DNA of 6,101 nt from Acidobacteriaceae bacterium (lineage in GTDB: Bacteria; Acidobacteriota; Terriglobia; Terriglobales; Acidobacteriaceae), in the NCBI GenBank assembly GCA_003135315.1, contig PLBD01000316.1, positions 1 to 6,101 on the forward strand, read 5' to 3'. The translations under genes were made by a program, and so were the position numbers. The stretch's first letter is position 1. Every line of letters starts with the position of its first letter. A model generated the notes under the pieces. It made no database searches, was not told the DNA's origin, and saw nothing but the letters and a program-made list of their open reading frames with translations. Below are positions 5,141-6,101 of this stretch, piece by piece.

Positions 5141-6101
5141 GTGGCGAACGGTAAGAATCACAAAAATAAACGCTGGATCATCATTACGGCTGTTTCGGTG
5201 GCGGTTGTGGCGCTGGTGATCGTGGCTGTGGCGGCGACTCGCGGCGGCACCAAGATTGACCCTATCAAACTGGCCAAGGTTGAACGGGGCGACCTCGCCA
5301 AAAGTGTGGTAGCCACGGGAAAGATCACGCCCATTACTAAGGTCGAGATCAAGTCCAAGGCCAGCGGCATTGTGGAAAAGCTGTATGTGGACACCGGCGA
5401 TCATGTGAAGCAGGGGCAGGTGTTGGCCGAGCTGGACCGGGTCGAGATTCAGGCGCAGGTGAATTCATCGAAAGCTCAACTGCTCTCTTCGCAAGCTAAC
5501 CTCAAGAGCGCCGAAGCCGACGAGATTCGAGCCAAAGTTGATGCCCAGGGCGTGGATATCCCGACGCTGCAGCGGGCCTACGAGCGCGCGCAGGAGATGT
5601 CCAAGGACGGAGTTGTCTCGCAAGCAACCCTGGACGACGCGCAACGGGGCTACATCATGGCCGTCAACAAGCGCGATGTTGCCCGGGCGCAGTTGACCGT
5701 CAACAAGGCGAAGGTCGCCCAGGCCCAGGCCCAGGTCGAGAAAGACCAGGCCAGCCTGAAGCAGTTCCAGGAGCAACTCAGCTATACCACCATTACGGCG
5801 CCGATTGACGGTGTCGTGCTATCGCGCGACGTTGAAGTTGGCGACGCGGTCAGCTCTATCCTGGTGCTGGGCTCGGGCGCAACCCTGGTGATGACCCTGG
5901 GCGACACCAGCGAAGTTTATGTGAAGGGCAAGGTGGACGAGAGCGATATTGGCAAGGTCTATCTGGGACAGCCCGCGCGCATTCGCGTGGAGACATTTAA
6001 GGACAAGGCCTTTACCGGCCATGTCACCAAAATCTCGCCGATGGGTGTCGAAAAAGACAATGTCACCACCTTCGAAGTACGCGTGTCGATCAACAATCCT
6101 G
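5141..6101 (+). CDS. Efflux periplasmic adaptor subunit, MacA/HlyD type (3' end outside window)
   Basis: The first 320 residues of a membrane fusion protein linking an inner-membrane transporter to an outer-membrane channel. After a basic start (MANGKNHKNKRW) a single span (about 12-32) anchors it in the inner membrane. A membrane-proximal strand region follows, then the first half of the barrel-sandwich (lipoyl-like) domain at about 67-99 (SKASGIVEKLYVDTGDHVKQGQ). A long alpha-helical hairpin spans about 100-212 and is rich in Ala and Gln. The second lipoyl half is at about 217-240 (ITAPIDGVVLSRDVEVGDAV). A beta-barrel domain (about 247-305) and the start of the membrane-proximal part complete the fragment. 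This order is typical of adaptors of MacB-type ABC or RND pumps, and MacA-type is my preference from the uncleaved anchor. The partner transporter would be expected just beyond the window. The substrate cannot be told. A 295-bp gap with several candidate regulatory motifs separates it from the phosphatase gene, so it probably has its own promoter. Confidence 0.93.
   Translation, partial: MANGKNHKNKRWIIITAVSVAVVALVIVAVAATRGGTKIDPIKLAKVERGDLAKSVVATGKITPITKVEIKSKASGIVEKLYVDTGDHVKQGQVLAELDRVEIQAQVNSSKAQLLSSQANLKSAEADEIRAKVDAQGVDIPTLQRAYERAQEMSKDGVVSQATLDDAQRGYIMAVNKRDVARAQLTVNKAKVAQAQAQVEKDQASLKQFQEQLSYTTITAPIDGVVLSRDVEVGDAVSSILVLGSGATLVMTLGDTSEVYVKGKVDESDIGKVYLGQPARIRVETFKDKAFTGHVTKISPMGVEKDNVTTFEVRVSINNP
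5717..5734 (+). repeat. Tandem hexamer GCCCAG x3 inside the adaptor hairpin
   Basis: Three perfect in-frame copies of GCCCAG encode AQAQAQ (residues 193-198) in the second helix of the coiled-coil hairpin. Slippage here would change the helix by two residues without shifting the frame. Confidence 0.7.

Noticed and set aside
5465..5776. A minus-strand frame of 103 codons with Leu/Gly-rich translation inside the adaptor gene
   Set aside because: Leu/Gly-rich product is the expected antisense of Ala/Gln-rich coiled-coil codons; the plus strand has the lipoyl and hairpin signatures.
1..6101. CRISPR arrays, tRNA genes, insertion sequences, toxin-antitoxin pairs or phage genes
   Set aside because: None was found. 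There are no regularly spaced long repeats, cloverleaf-like segments, terminal inverted repeats with a transposase frame, or recognisable defence proteins.

Overview
The window reads like a chromosomal segment of a GC-rich, free-living Gram-negative bacterium. The best guess is an acidobacterium. That placement is inference: it rests on moderately high GC, a hopanoid-type glycosyltransferase, and a very large PDZ / multi-membrane-span / GAF / PP2C phosphatase of a layout I associate with that phylum. No rRNA, tRNA, CRISPR array, transposase, integrase or phage gene is visible, and all the genes look native and intact apart from the two cut by the window edges.

Layout. (1) Bases 1-624 (+) hold the C-terminal part of tsaD, the tRNA threonylcarbamoyladenosine (t6A) synthesis gene, cut by the left edge. 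(2) A small gene (685-891, -) converges on it. It encodes a 68-residue acidic protein with a CxH...CxxC putative zinc site, behind a good sigma-70-type promoter (935-962). (3) Bases 1112-2143 (-) encode an HpnB-like family 2 glycosyltransferase with C-terminal membrane spans but no N-terminal membrane anchor. (4) A divergent control region (2144-2271) carries a perfect 6-9-6 inverted repeat. (5) Bases 2272-4845 (+) encode a large membrane sensor phosphatase: one span, a PDZ domain, a polytopic membrane domain, a GAF-like domain and a C-terminal SpoIIE/RsbU-type PP2C domain with its metal ligands intact. (6) A 295-bp non-coding stretch (4846-5140) is unusually structured: a 17-bp palindrome, three CCATTG copies exactly 24 bp apart, and a tandem GGAAC element that could be an ECF-type -35. 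(7) Bases 5141-6101 (+) are the start of a MacA/HlyD-type efflux adaptor with a GTG start, cut by the right edge.

The five genes do not form one operon: orientations are +, -, -, +, +, and the two neighbouring + genes are separated by 295 bp. The common theme of the right half is the cell envelope (hopanoid-linked glycosyltransferase, membrane-sensing phosphatase, efflux adaptor). No anti-sigma factor, anti-anti-sigma factor or sigma gene lies beside the phosphatase, so its target is not given by context. I see no clearly new multi-gene system. The points most worth a second look are the two regulatory regions, the small zinc-site protein and the truncated start of the glycosyltransferase.
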